Shown: in pieces, positions 1-10,856 of the stretch
Layout: each line of letters starts with the position of its first letter
How positions within the stretch are numbered: the first letter of the stretch is position 1
From: Selaginella moellendorffii
Lineage: Eukaryota; Streptophyta; Lycopodiopsida; Selaginellales; Selaginellaceae
Length of the DNA stretch: 64,000 bases
Assembly: GCF_000143415.4 (NCBI RefSeq)
Contig: NW_003314297.1
Location: forward strand, 1,122,148 to 1,186,147
Direction: 5' to 3'
Translations under genes and position numbers: made by a program
The notes under the pieces: generated by a model
The model's database searches: none
The model's input: the letters and a program-made list of their open reading frames with translations, nothing else
Told to the model about the DNA's origin: nothing

Positions 1-57
1 TCAGCCTAAATGAGAAAGTTAAGAGCAAAAAGAAAAGCTGGCCTTGAGAACCCAAAC

Positions 58-975
58 CTGCTGAGAAGCCTCAGTAAGCTCCAGCTCGAGATCCTGGAGC
101 TTCTCCTTCTTCTCCAAAAACTCCTTGTCTTCCTCAACAACGGGAGGCTTGGACGCCCCCCAGTCATTTGTGACGGACTGCCGCAGCTCCTTGAAGATTC
201 TAATCAAATCTCTGCCACCTTTGGCAGGCTGTGACGCCTCTTGAGGAGCCAGCACGGTGCTGCTATCGCCAAAGAGCTGCTTGGGCAGCTTTGCTGCTCC
301 ATCCAGCATTCTCGAGGCCATGTCGATGGATGGCTGCAAAGGTAGCTTCCCATTCGTTTGAAGAAACAGCCTGAGCTCCTCGGACTTCCTCAAAACTGGA
401 TGGGCCGCGAGCCGGCTCAAGTACTTCTCCAGAGCCACGCGCCTCTGCTCGATAAACTCCTGCTTTTGCATCACTTGGCTCTCCACGATGCTCTTGTCCG
501 GGCGAGGAGGTATGAAGTAGCCCCTGTAAGCCAGCGCGAGGCGGTCGGCGAGCGTGACAAAGTCGCGAAATCTTCTTCTCACGCTAAACTCCGTACCACC
601 ATACTCGGGAATGTTGGTGTGCGATACCACCAGATAGGTCACGTAGATGTTGGGAACCAGCGAGGAGCCCGTGGATTCTTGGATCTTCTGAGGCTGCGTG
701 ACGGCCATTGTGAGAAATTCTTGAGAAGAATTTCCCCCGTTCCTGGAGATCGGGACCTCCTTGGATGAATCTGAGACCCTAGGATCTGGTTCTGGCCCTG
801 ATTGAGCTCCAAGAAAACCGTCCTCATCGTCCTCCTGATCTGCCGAGGGAGACATCGCCCCACTGGCCGCCATGGCGCTCCTGTAGTCGCTGCTGGAGAA
901 ATACGCCAGCGGTGCCTTGTCCAACGAGATCGACTCCATACCTTCCATACATTCTTCCATGCCCTTCTCCTCCAT
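58..975 (-). CDS. SNX2: Sorting nexin 2-like protein, first coding exon (partial gene)
   Basis: First coding exon of a PX-domain sorting nexin; the gene continues beyond the left edge. SNX2-type proteins bind phosphoinositides on endosomes and work with SNX1 and retromer in sorting. The acidic, Ser-rich N-terminus (about 100 residues) is followed by a PX domain with the phosphoinositide-binding RRFRDF and PPRPDK motifs at about residues 130-160. The exon ends in the start of a helical region where the BAR domain should begin. The exon ends at 58 with a CAG|GTTTGG donor, phase 0. The start is taken at the ATG at 975; the reading frame extends upstream but has no earlier ATG. Length so far is 306 residues. 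The plant SNX2a/2b family assignment is from domain order and motifs. Confidence 0.85.
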
Positions 976-993
976 TTTCTTGTGCAGATGCAA

Positions 994-1957
994 AAAACCC
1001 TTAAAACCCTAGACGGATATTCGCAGCGAATCTAATCTACATTTGAAAAACTTCTTAGTTGTTTTCGATTAAGCCCATCTATTTACATTGGACATTAGCA
1101 CAAATGGTGTCACTTGTATAGCTTTTTACTTTTTTCAAGTGAGAATTCCTTACTTTATTAAAATTATTTTAATGAAAATTCTTGTGAAAATTTTTAGTTT
1201 TCAAACACCTGCTCACAATCTTCATTTTTTAAAGCTCTTTATATGGTGTGCAATTTGTAAACTGTTTGTAGATGATTGTATATGGACTCATTTAACTTGG
1301 CATAATTTAGATGGTAACACTATTTTGGCCAAATCTTGGTTAAACTTTTTTTCCACATACAAAGTCAAAGTATTCCCTATAAATATTCCTTAGAATCCAA
1401 TGGCCACTCCCATTATATTCATAACCCATATTATACCCATTTTATAGCCATCATAAGCTCATATAAAGTGTTGCATTAAGAGTTCTTTAGAAGGGTTAAA
1501 TTTCACAAGTATGATAATATAATGGTTGTTGAACTAACCATAATAAACATAGGCTAGCCAAAGATCTTTAACAACAACTATTGAAATATAGACTACCACA
1601 ATCAATAGTAACCACAAGTAAGTTGTATGATATTTTTGCATTAGAAACAATTTTGTGCATTATTAAAGTAATGTGTAAAGACTGCTTCCTATTGATTGCA
1701 ATGTAAGAACAAAATATGAAGCATGAAAACTATGGATGTAATTTAACAAAGAGCTTCACATAATGCATTTTACATTGGACTAATGACATCCACAATTTAG
1801 TCCCTCAGAAATAAATCTATTATCAAATTCCACTAGTACACACTTTTTCTACCTCTTGTTACCTACCAAAAAAACATAGAAAAATAGTGAAAAAAAATTA
1901 AAAAATTCCACTCCTTGATCTCTATAAAGAAGTGGGTAAAAGATAGCACTAGATGAG

Positions 1958-1991
<34 letters not shown>

Positions 1992-2420
1992 ACTTGACTT
2001 TTAATGTAAATAGAATGTGCATAAACTTAATCAAAAGTAATATAAGTGTGGAGATACATGACTTTCCCTACAGCCAGGTATTTATATTACATGTCTTTAA
2101 CTACTAAGCATGAAAAGAAATAACTATTTGTTTAAGAAAATTCCTGAGTAAGAGAAAATCCCAACCTACCTTCCATTCCCCTACAATTGAATAAGCATAT
2201 GTCTCATAAAGCTCAATTGGTTGCTACTTAATGCTAACCTTTCATTAACTAAGGATTAATCTTGTTGATGAAGTTGTTGCTTTCCTAATCGTTGTAGTAG
2301 TTCATCCTTGTAAGTTTAGAACTCTACTAGAACTCTTTCTTTTTCGGCATGTTCCTAAGTTAAGAGTAGCTCTCTAACTTGATATAGAAGGCTGTCATGC
2401 TCTTGAGTCAATTAGGCCTA
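994..2420. other. AT-rich intergenic DNA, no gene seen
   Basis: AT-rich stretch upstream of the sorting nexin gene. No reading frame with recognisable motifs on either strand. It holds one dinucleotide microsatellite (about 1960-1989). Confidence 0.6.
1960..1989. repeat. (GA)n microsatellite
   Basis: About 15 uninterrupted GA dinucleotides. The short reading frame opposite it, rich in Ser-Leu, is only the repeat translated. Confidence 0.95.
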
Positions 2421-3220
2421 TGGTGGCCAATGCTTTGGAAAGATGTTACAAAGTTTTGTCATGATTGTGACACATGTCAAATACATAAATTAGCTTAAAA
2501 GAAGCAATGTCATAAACTTAATCTTATATATATCCATATGAACCATTTTAGAAATAGGGTTTAAATTTTGTTAAACCAATCATGATAAACAACAAGAGAA
2601 ATAAATACTTGCTAGTTGCTACTAATTAAATGGGTGGAAGCAAAACCACTTAAAAATGCTAATAAACAAAGTTAGATAGAAACTATAAACAAAGTTTTAA
2701 AGACAATCTTAAAAAAGATTATTTAGGAAAATGGAAAAGATTGGAATGATCATATTCTTGATGCTCTTTGGGATATAGAGTTGTCTATTAAGTTTCCACT
2801 AAAATGACACTAACTCCATATAACTTATATGGAGTCGAAGCTCTTACACCAATAGAATATATTGTAAGATTGGCTATAAAATATAATCTTAGAGAGAAAT
2901 AAGCATTTCAAAAGAGACTAGCAATGCTAGATAAACTCAATGAAGAAAGGGTAAATGCTTTATGGGCACTTTATGCTATTTAAACCATAAGAAAAACAAG
3001 ACATGATTGCAAGATTAAAAAAACTAGTCAAGATATAATCCAACATGGAGATAAAGTCTTTTGAAAAATTGACAATTTTAGAAATAAATTCTAGAGAAAA
3101 TGGGAAGGACTATACTTAGTCTTAGATCTCAATCCCAAAGGTTGTGCTAAGATCATAGATCTAATAGAAGAATTTTTACAAATTGTCAACTTCAATAAGT
3201 TGCACAAGTAGCTCATAAAT
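2421..3220 (+). pseudogene. Decayed Ty3/gypsy integrase
   Basis: Conceptual translation across several stops and frameshifts gives integrase fragments in the right order. First comes the HHCC zinc region (a WWP motif, then HDCDTC at about 2459). Next are the core remnant and a segment like the C-terminal core (a YGVEAL-type motif around 2825). Last is a KWEG-type integrase tail at about 3095. Many in-frame stops show that it is dead. It is a different, older and more AT-rich lineage than the chromovirus at 4472-18355. Confidence 0.65.
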
Positions 3221-4471
3221 TTTGTTAAGACAAAACACTTAAGAATTTTAGAAATTCCTCTAGGGTTTACCCTAAAAATGCAGTGACCAAAAGTAACTGT
3301 GCTTGTGGAACTCGAGCCCATCAAGGTGAGTACTACCCTTAACCTTGTCAACTAAGCACACTGCAAAAGAATGCTCCCTCTCATAGTTGGTTTCCAAGAG
3401 TTAATTGCCATTGAGTAAGGAAGACAAATGATTGAAGCATAAGACAACAATTCCCATTCATTTATTTTCCCTCACACATGACTCGAAGTTACAGAGGAAG
3501 CAATGATAAGGGCCATGGGAATTTTAAGTGGAAGAGAGTTCATCCAATCCTCCAAAGCTCTCAAATTCCTAATGGACTATGTCTACATCTATAAAATCTT
3601 ATCATATATGAAGGGGAACAAGATGAACATCTTTTGGATTCGTAAAAAACATTAAGAGAGAATGAAATTTCTCTCTATCATCCTTGAGGCTAAAAAGAAT
3701 CTAAAGAGCATTAGCATCAATCTTGCACAACTTTACTAGCTACTAGACAAAGGAGAGTAGGTGAATTTAGTTGAGCAGATCTATGACAAATTTCTAAATC
3801 TCATGCGAGAAGTTCAAAAAATCCTGAGTAGTGCCAAGCCAAGGAAAAGTATAGTTTTTCTCTACCTTGTTCCACTGAACAAACTGATCTTTGCATCAAC
3901 AGTGTGATTGATGTTAATGCTTCCTCCTGAAGTAGCACAACCAGACTACAATGATGGTACTAACACTAGCGAGGATGAGGATCTTATAGTGGTCAAGCTC
4001 TCCACTAGCGAGAAAAAACATCAACTCCATTAAAGAGGCCAAGCATGCCATGTTTAAAGTAGGCTTGAATGGTTACCAAAAATCCCAGAGCCAAACAGGG
4101 AACACTAGACAAGTCTTATGAGTAACTAGCACGATCTACACCAACAAAAACCATGGAGAATGAGGAGAACTAAAAAAATTCTAAGTAGCAAAGGAGAAGG
4201 GAGTGGCACTAAAAATTCCTCCTCTCAAGCTCGTCGGATGAGGAAAACAATGAAGTAGTCTACAATGATGTAAACAACTCCTTCCATCACAATTTTGACG
4301 AAGTGCCATAGCTAGACAAGTCAAAGGATATGACACTCACAAAAAATTCCTGACTCAAGGGATTGTCCAAGTGAAAGGCCAAGAAGATCCACCACTTGAC
4401 CAATCACAGCATGACAAACATCAAGAAAGTCACCCCCTAACAAATAGCCCTCTTCACTTGCAAGGCCCAAC
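2421..4471 (+). repeat. Left arm of large inverted repeat (part 1)
   Basis: Read on the + strand this matches the reverse complement of 18680-20260 in several blocks. For example, the integrase zinc region at 2459-2560 pairs with 20141-20232, and 4288-4470 pairs with about 18905-19110. Each arm carries its own deletions, so homology is discontinuous. The arm is cut at 4471 by the chromovirus array and resumes at 18356. The 3300-4470 part has no recognisable coding sequence. Confidence 0.75.
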
Positions 4472-5619
4472 TGTAAGGAACCAACTCGCCGAGGTGTCGT
4501 AGGCTAAGGGAACCCCGAAAGCATGACCAAAATGACAAAGAGTTCATCGGATGGGACCAAGTCAAAGATCGAGTCCAAGACCGACTCTAGGACCGAGTTC
4601 GAGATCGAGTCCGGAATCGAGTCCGAGACCGACTCGGGGACCGAGTTCGAGTCCGAGTTCGAGACCGAGTTCGAGACGGAGTCCGAGATCCGAAATCGGG
4701 TCCGAGACCGAGTCTGAAGTCGAGTCCGAGGTCGGGCCCGAGATCGGGTCCGAGATCGAGTCCGCGATCGAGTCCGAGACTGAATCCGAAGTCGGATCCG
4801 AAATCGGATCCGAGATCGAGCCAGAGACTAAGTCCAAATACTAATACGGGTCAAGGGGTGAAAGCCCAAAGCGTGCGTCCCCCAGGGGGGGGGGGCTGCA
4901 GGGGGTTCCAAAAGTATAGTAGGGATAGTGAGGTCCAGGAACCAGTTTTGAAGGGACTCTCCAGTTGGGCTTCCAAACCGACTTGAGGTTGGGACTGGGA
5001 CTAAGGGGCCTTGGGTGGGAGTGAGCATGGACTTGGCTGGTGCCGGAGGGGCCATCCAAGGAAGTGCTCAAGAGCAGCTCCCACTCCCGAAAGGGAAACC
5101 GATTGCGGTGCTCCCGGCTCATGTGGAGTGGTGCCCCACTTGAGTACCATGCGGCTCATTGGTCCTCGCCCTTCCTAGGGGCTTGGGCCTTCCTTCGGGA
5201 TGGAAGTGGGGGGCGAGAGGTACCCATACCGGGCCGTTAGGCCACGGTGTTTCGCCCCGACGTCCCGAAGCAAGTGTTGCACTCAAGACTTGGGATTTAG
5301 AGGGTCCCATGATCAAGTCTTGTGGTACCAAGGGATGTTAGGAACCTGGAAGCTTGGTGTGCTTGGCTGCTTGTGCTTGCGGGGAGTGTAGCCGAACCTT
5401 AAGTCCAGTCTAACCCGGGGAGGGGGATTGGGAGTGATTTGGGAATCCGTGGAAGGATGGCTAACACTCCGTTGCTCGTGCAGTGAGTAGCTGAAACCAA
5501 GTAGGAGCTGGTACCATAGGCGAGAACCTTGGCAAGGGAACTTAGCAAAAGCCAAGGCAGTGTTGGACGGATAGACGAGGTAAGCTGGCAAATTGGAAAG
5601 GAAAAATTTGTGGCTTACA
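4472..5619 (+). repeat. LTR 1 (5' LTR of copy A)
   Basis: 1148 bp, begins TGTAAGG and ends GGCTTACA. It contains the GAGTCCGAG-type minisatellite (about 4561-4836) and a G-run near 4885. The primer binding site follows at 5623. Transcription signals inside it could not be assigned with confidence. Confidence 0.95.
4561..4836 (+). repeat. LTR minisatellite built on a GAGnCCGAG/GAGTCC unit
   Basis: About 276 bp of degenerate 6- and 12-bp units alternating GAGTCC, GAGACC, GAGATC and GAGTTC. Homologous blocks lie in LTR2 (10947-11222) and LTR3 (17332-17559; 48 bp shorter). Because the unit lacks stops, several frames on both strands stay open and give artefactual low-complexity ORFs. Degenerate reverse-complement copies occur at 31090-31210 and 31660-31780. 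Confidence 0.9.
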
Positions 5620-5622
5620 ATT

Positions 5623-5635
5623 TGGTATCGGAGCC
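5623..5635 (+). other. Primer binding site, initiator tRNA-Met type (copy A)
   Basis: TGGTATCGGAGCC lies 3 bp after LTR1. It matches the complement of the plant initiator tRNA-Met 3' end at 12 of 13 positions; the remaining G can wobble-pair with U. An identical site follows LTR2. Confidence 0.85.
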
Positions 5636-8600
5636 TTTTCCTCAGTTCTAGCGAAGGATAGAGGCGGATTGCTGGGAGATGGCAAGGGCAGGGCATAAGC
5701 GAACCCAGGCGGAGACGGAACCTCCACCAGAGCTGGAGCCTCCGGTCGAACAAGAGGCTATGGATGAGGAATCCTTGCATGAGGAGGACTCCAGTGAGGA
5801 AACCTCCAAACAGGAGTCCGGTGGCGAGGTTCGGTCGTCCAAGGCTCGATTGGACGTGCTAGAAGGACAGTTGGCACAGACCAATGCCCTGCTGGAAACT
5901 CTCGTACGCAAGCTAAAGCGTGACGAGAGGCGGAAGAAAAAGAAAAAGACTGCGGATGCTGGCAGCGCAGAAGGTGCGGATCTTTCGGCCGGGACTGAGG
6001 CAAAACCAGACAAAGTCGAACAGACCGAAGTGGAATCAGTCCCTCAGGCAGTTCCCAAGTACAAACCAAAGCCCCCACCGGTCTTCAAGGGAGTAAATGA
6101 CTATAAGGTGGTGGAGGATTGGTTTTACGATATGGAGGACTACTTCCGAGTGTTGCGGTTACCAAGCTCGGAGAAGGTCCCATGTGCAAAACCATACTTG
6201 GCAGATAATGCCAAGTCTTGGTGGAGAACAACGGAGGCCAACGAAGGACCGGTGGTCACTTAGGACATGATGAAGGCGAGGATCCGCGCAACATATGTTC
6301 CTCCGAATGCCACTCTGCATCTGAGGGATGAACTGAGTAGGCTGAAACAGACAGGAACCATCCAGGAATATATGAATGGGTTCATGGCAAAGAGGATACT
6401 TGTCACGGACATGGGGGATATGGATGCGTTCCATGCCTTCATATCAGGTTTGCAAACCTGGGCTCGCGGCGAGGTGATGAGGTGGAACCCGACCAACTAC
6501 AAGGAAGCGTTGGATGCGGCCATCAAGGTGCATTTCAACGATAACCTGCGAAAGGGGAACACGACGGGGTCGGGATCCACATTTAGCAAAGGGGCCAAAC
6601 CAAGGGGAACGTATAGCAAGGGGAAATTCAAAAGGAGTTTCTCTAAGAATGAGTCCTCGGGGTTCCGGAAAGGCAAATCCGGTGGCCAGCGAGCGAGTAC
6701 GTGGGGGAGTCAAGCAAAAAAGGACAAACCCACGGATAAGAAGGTCAAGTCGTATAGCAGCGTGGGAAACAACGTATGCTACAACTGCGGCGAAGCGGGA
6801 CACTTCTCGAGGGAATGTCCCTACCCGAAGAAGGCCAGAGCCAATATGGCCATCAAGTCGGGTGAAGTCCAAACTGAGGTATGTGATCCAGTCCCTAACT
6901 CAAAGTTACTCATTACACGAGCAACTTTGGTAGAGAGTCGTTCGCGACATCTACTAGCCCTCCGAGGGAAGCTCGGAGGTAGCTTTGTTAAGATCCTTAT
7001 TGACACGGGTGCTTCGGATAATTTTGTGGCTGCAGACATAGTCCGGCAAGCCGGACTAACGGTGCAGCGGCTAGGCGAACCAAGGACTATAGAGTTTGTT
7101 CAGGGTAGCCAAAGCACCGATGAGGTACTTCGACAAGCGAAAGTCGAAGTGGGGACATGGAAAGTGGACATGGATTTCACCGTCTTGGATATGGCGGGAT
7201 TTGACGTGATCTTCGGAATGGATTGGTTTAATCGGTTCGTGGTAGCCCTGCATGGACAAGGTAGGAACCTTGTGGTATTGGCGAATGCCCAAGGAAGAAG
7301 ATCTAGGGTGGAGGCCCAGGATCTAAAGGTAGGGCAAAGCAAGGCCAAAGAGTCATGCTTGAACCTGGTGTCCACGAGAGGACAACTCACTAAAGGAACT
7401 AAGGCAGCCTTTTTGTGCTTACTCTCGGTGAAGAGTGACAAAAAGACAAGAACGGAAGAAGTGCCTTTAGTGATCCAGCGAGTGTTGGACCAATTCCAGG
7501 ATACCATGCCGGAGGAGCTACCGGCGGGGTTGCCCCCCGCACGACCGATAGAACATAAGATTGAGCTTGTCGAGGGCGCTGAGGCGGTAGTTCGTCCCCC
7601 CTATCGTTTGAACGAAAAAGAACTCAAGGAGCTCAAGTGCCAACTAGAGGAGTTGGTGGGCAAAGGGTATGTTAGGTTGAGCAAGTCGCCGTATGGGGCG
7701 CCGGTATTATTTGTGAAAAAGAAAGATGGATCTATGCCCATGTGCATAGATTACCGGTTGCTCAACAAGTATACCAAGAAGAACAAGTACCCGTTGCCAA
7801 GGATTGAGGACCTGTTCGACAGGTTGGGAAAGGCAAAATACTTCTCGAGGATTGACCTAAGGTCAGGATACTACCAGATCAGGGTAGCCGAGGAAGATGT
7901 CGAGAAGACAACCTGTCGAACGAGGTATGGGAGCTTTGAGTTTTTGGTGATGCCCTTTGGGCTGTGCAATGCGCCGGCAACGTTTTCGGCGTTGATGAAC
8001 CACGTCTTTGTACCCTATCTGGATCACTTTGTGGTCGTCTATATTGACGACATCCTGATCTATAGCGAGACGCTAGAGGAGCATGCCGAACACTTGGCGA
8101 AGGTGTTTGAGAAACTAAGGGAACATAAACTGTATGCTAAAGAGAGCAAATGTGACTTTGCTCAGCAAGAGGTAAAGTTTCTCGGGCATGTGGTGGGCCA
8201 GGACGGGCTCAAGGTGGACCCGGAGAAGGTCCAAGCGATCCAGGAATGGGAGCGACCATCGAATGTACATGAGTTGAGGGCGTTCTTGGGGCTATGCAAC
8301 TACTATCAAAAGTTTATCAGACACTATTCGAGAGTAGCCCTGCCCTTAACGGATCAAACGGGAAAAGGGAAGATGGTATGGACAGCGGAATGCGAGGCGG
8401 CATTCGTCCACCTCAAAGGGAAGTTGAGGAAGGCTCCGGTGTTGGCATTACCGGACTTTGGTAAGGACTTTGAGGTAGACACGGATGCTTCGGACTTTGC
8501 GTTAGGCGCAGTTTTGAAGCAAGACAACCATCCAGTAGCGTTCTTCTCGAAGAAGCTGGACAAGGCTCAACGGAAGTGGCCTGCCCACGAGAAGGAATTG

Positions 8601-9552
8601 TTTGCGGTGGTCAAGGCGCTCAAAGAGTGGCGACACTACCTTGGGAGACACTTCAAGGTTTACACGGACAATGTGGCAACGAAACACTTCTTGTCACAAC
8701 CCGACCTGAGAGGGAAACAAGGTCGGTGGGCCAATGCCTTGGCCGAGTTTGATTGCGAGATTCTGTACAAGCCTGGGAAGAGCAACATCGTGGCAGATGC
8801 GCTAAGTCGAAAAGCGAGCTTGAGGTTGGCGATCTCCAGCGCAACAGCAACCTTCTGGGACGATGTGCGGACAGCATATGAGAACGATGGTCTAGCACAA
8901 GAAGTGTTGTTGAGGAATCTGGAGGCACGGGAAGCTCACCAGAGAGGTGAGCCGCCAACGGAAGAGAAAACGGGCTATGCGGAACGCAATGGACTCATTT
9001 ATTACAAGCAAACGAGGGTGTATGTTCCAGAAGGTGGACTAAGGAAGGTAGCCTTAGAAGAGTGTCATGACGGACCTCTTGCGGGACACGGCGGAGTGCC
9101 CAAGACGATGGGCTTACTCAAGAGGAAGTACCATTGGCCAGATATGGCTAAGGACGTCCAAGACTATGTAAAGACATGTCCAACATGTCAGCAGGTCAAA
9201 GCCGTGACTAAGGCTAGTGGGGGCTTGTTGCAAAGCATCCCCATTCCAGATCGTCCGTGGAAATGTCTCACGATGGACTTCATCACGGGACTACCCCCAA
9301 GCGAGGGGTTCGATGCGATATTCGTGGTGGTGGACCGATTTTCGAAGATGGCACATTTCATACCCACCACAACGGAGGTAGATGCGGAAGGTGTGGCGAA
9401 ACTGTTCTTCGAACAAGTGGTTCGAGTGCGGGGAAGGCCAGAGGAGATTATCTCAGACCGAGATAAGATCTTCACTAGTAGGTTCTGGAGGACCCTCCTG
9501 GAACAGTATCGCACCAAGTTGAAATTCAGCACAGCCTATCACCCACAGACAG

Positions 9553-9599
9553 GTATGGGGTATTAAGTCAAGTTTGGTGGTCCTAACACTTCTTGACAG
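9553..9599 (+). other. Intron 1 in copy A integrase (47 bp)
   Basis: Starts GTATGGGG and ends CTTGACAG, with a CTAAC branch-like site upstream of the acceptor. Phase 1. It splits the integrase between the second catalytic Asp and the catalytic Glu. Read through, it stops four codons in. Confidence 0.85.
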
Positions 9600-10016
9600 A
9601 CGGACAAACGGAAAGGGTGAATAGGCAGCTGGAGGATTATTTGCGATGCTATGTCTCGGGAGACCAGACCGATTGGGTAAGTCATTTGGGACTTGCGGAA
9701 ATGTGTTATAACAACTCACCACATTCGAGTATCGGGGTGAGTCCATGGGAAGTCATCAATGGGCGAGCTATTGAAGGTCATGTGGAACTCGGCGTGGCCG
9801 AGTATCATGGAGAGTACCCGCAGTGGAGGCATTCACGGCGGAAAGACTCAACATTTGGAATCTAGTGAGGGATTCCTTGGAACGGGCTCAACAAAGGCAA
9901 ACCAAGTACGCAAACCTAAAGCGCCGGGACGTAGAGTTCCAAGCTGGGGAGAAGGTGTGGCTGAACACCAAGAACCTTAGGCTACCAAGTGGGATCAGCC
10001 GAAAGTTGACCCAAAG

Positions 10017-10068
10017 GTAAAAATGCATGTATTCCTGTAAATGAATTGATCTTGAGTTCCTTAAGCAG
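10017..10068 (+). other. Intron 2 in copy A pol (52 bp)
   Basis: Donor GTAAAA, acceptor TTAAGCAG, phase 2. The donor itself contains an in-frame TAA (AGG TAA), so an unspliced message stops at once. It separates the integrase core from the C-terminal region and chromodomain. Confidence 0.85.
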
Positions 10069-10450
10069 GTTCGCGGGGCCTTACGAGATTGAGGCACGAA
10101 TCGGTAAAGTGGCTTACCGACTCCGACTTCCTCGAGAGATGGGGAAGATGCACCCAGTGTTCCATGTGAACTTACTCAAGCCGTACTTTGAGGATCCGCT
10201 TCGCAAAGACCAAGTAAGACCTTTACCTGAGGTTATCCAAGGGGAAGAGGAATATGAAGTCGAGGCCATCCTCAATGCGCGCAAGAGCAAGCGACAAGGA
10301 TGCGAGGTGAGAGAGTTCCATGTGAAGTGGAAAGGATTTCCACACTGCGAAGCAACATGGGAACCGGAGGAGAACCTAGCGAACGCGCGAGATCTAGTGG
10401 AGGAATTTCTGCAAGGCAGAACTCTATGTACTTATGCAAAGTTCAATTAA

Positions 10451-10856
10451 AAATATCAATTTGCAAAGTTGAGCAAGTGGCATATGTTGGGACCCGAAGG
10501 CGCGCCAAAGGTGAGCTAATTAGCATGGGTTAGCTAGGTCGACCAGGCGTAGGGAGCTACGCCCGACTCCCTGCGGGGATGTCGAAACCGTAGACGTATT
10601 CTACGGAGGTTGGGTTCGAGTCCCAACCCCCTAGTAAAGCAAGGCTGGGTTCAAGTCCCGACCCCATACTAGGGCGTGGTGAGGGGAGGAGTATAGGGAC
10701 ACCTATATTCCGTTGTCATGAGCTCTTGGCCGGGGAGGCTAACTTAGGCACACCGCTAAGTGGGGGGATGCCCCCGAAGACATGGTCAACAAGTCGTAGG
10801 ATAAAAAAAAGAGACGTTCGATGTGGGCATCGAACTTCTTCTATGGGTGGTGGAGT
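10451..10856 (+). other. Copy A 3' untranslated region
   Basis: Non-coding region between the pol stop and LTR2, dominated by strong hairpins (see the tRNA-like fold). It ends in a weak purine-rich stretch (about 10844-10856, GGGTGGTGGAG) where a polypurine tract is expected. Confidence 0.7.
10550..10633 (+). other. tRNA-like cloverleaf fold (copy A)
   Basis: The 3' half has canonical tRNA spacing. There is a 5-bp stem with a 7-nt loop (CGTAG-ACGTATT-CTACG, 10589-10605), then 4 nt of variable loop. A T-arm follows (TTGGG-TTCGAGT-CCCAA, fitting TTCRANY), then directly CCCCCTA, which pairs with the 5' TAGGGAG apart from one mismatch. A D-like stem CGAC/GTCG lies between, but the D region is too long (about 32 nt). 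GGTTCGAGTCC is also a good Pol III B box. A second T-arm-like motif (GGGTTCAAGTCCC) follows at about 10647. Seen: the sequence. Inferred: that it folds this way. Confidence 0.55.

Larger units (their letters stand above)
5679..10450 (+). pseudogene. Copy A Gag-Pol polyprotein gene, broken
   Basis: Same organisation as copy B but inactivated. A TAG at 6261-6263 replaces the TGG (Trp) of copy B inside the Gag domain. One T is missing near 9815 in the second exon, shifting the frame relative to copy B. In RT, the Arg two residues before the conserved CIDYR motif is Pro (about 7735-7739). Both introns are present (9553-9599 and 10017-10068). The chromodomain exon runs from 10069 to the stop at 10450. 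The rest of RT, RNase H and integrase is readable from 6267 to 9552. Described only; no repaired product is given. Confidence 0.93.

Noticed and set aside
58-993. Longer sorting nexin start at 993
   Set aside because: The codon at 993 is TTG; the first ATG in frame is at 975.
4523-4844. Overlapping low-complexity ORFs (Glu/Ser/Arg-rich) in the LTR, repeated at 10908 and 17293
   Set aside because: They are translations of the LTR minisatellite, open in several frames because the unit lacks stops; no start context or conserved domain.
10550-10633. A functional nuclear tRNA gene
   Set aside because: D region is far too long, the base before the anticodon-like triplet is C rather than T, the acceptor has a mismatch, and no T-run terminator follows closely.
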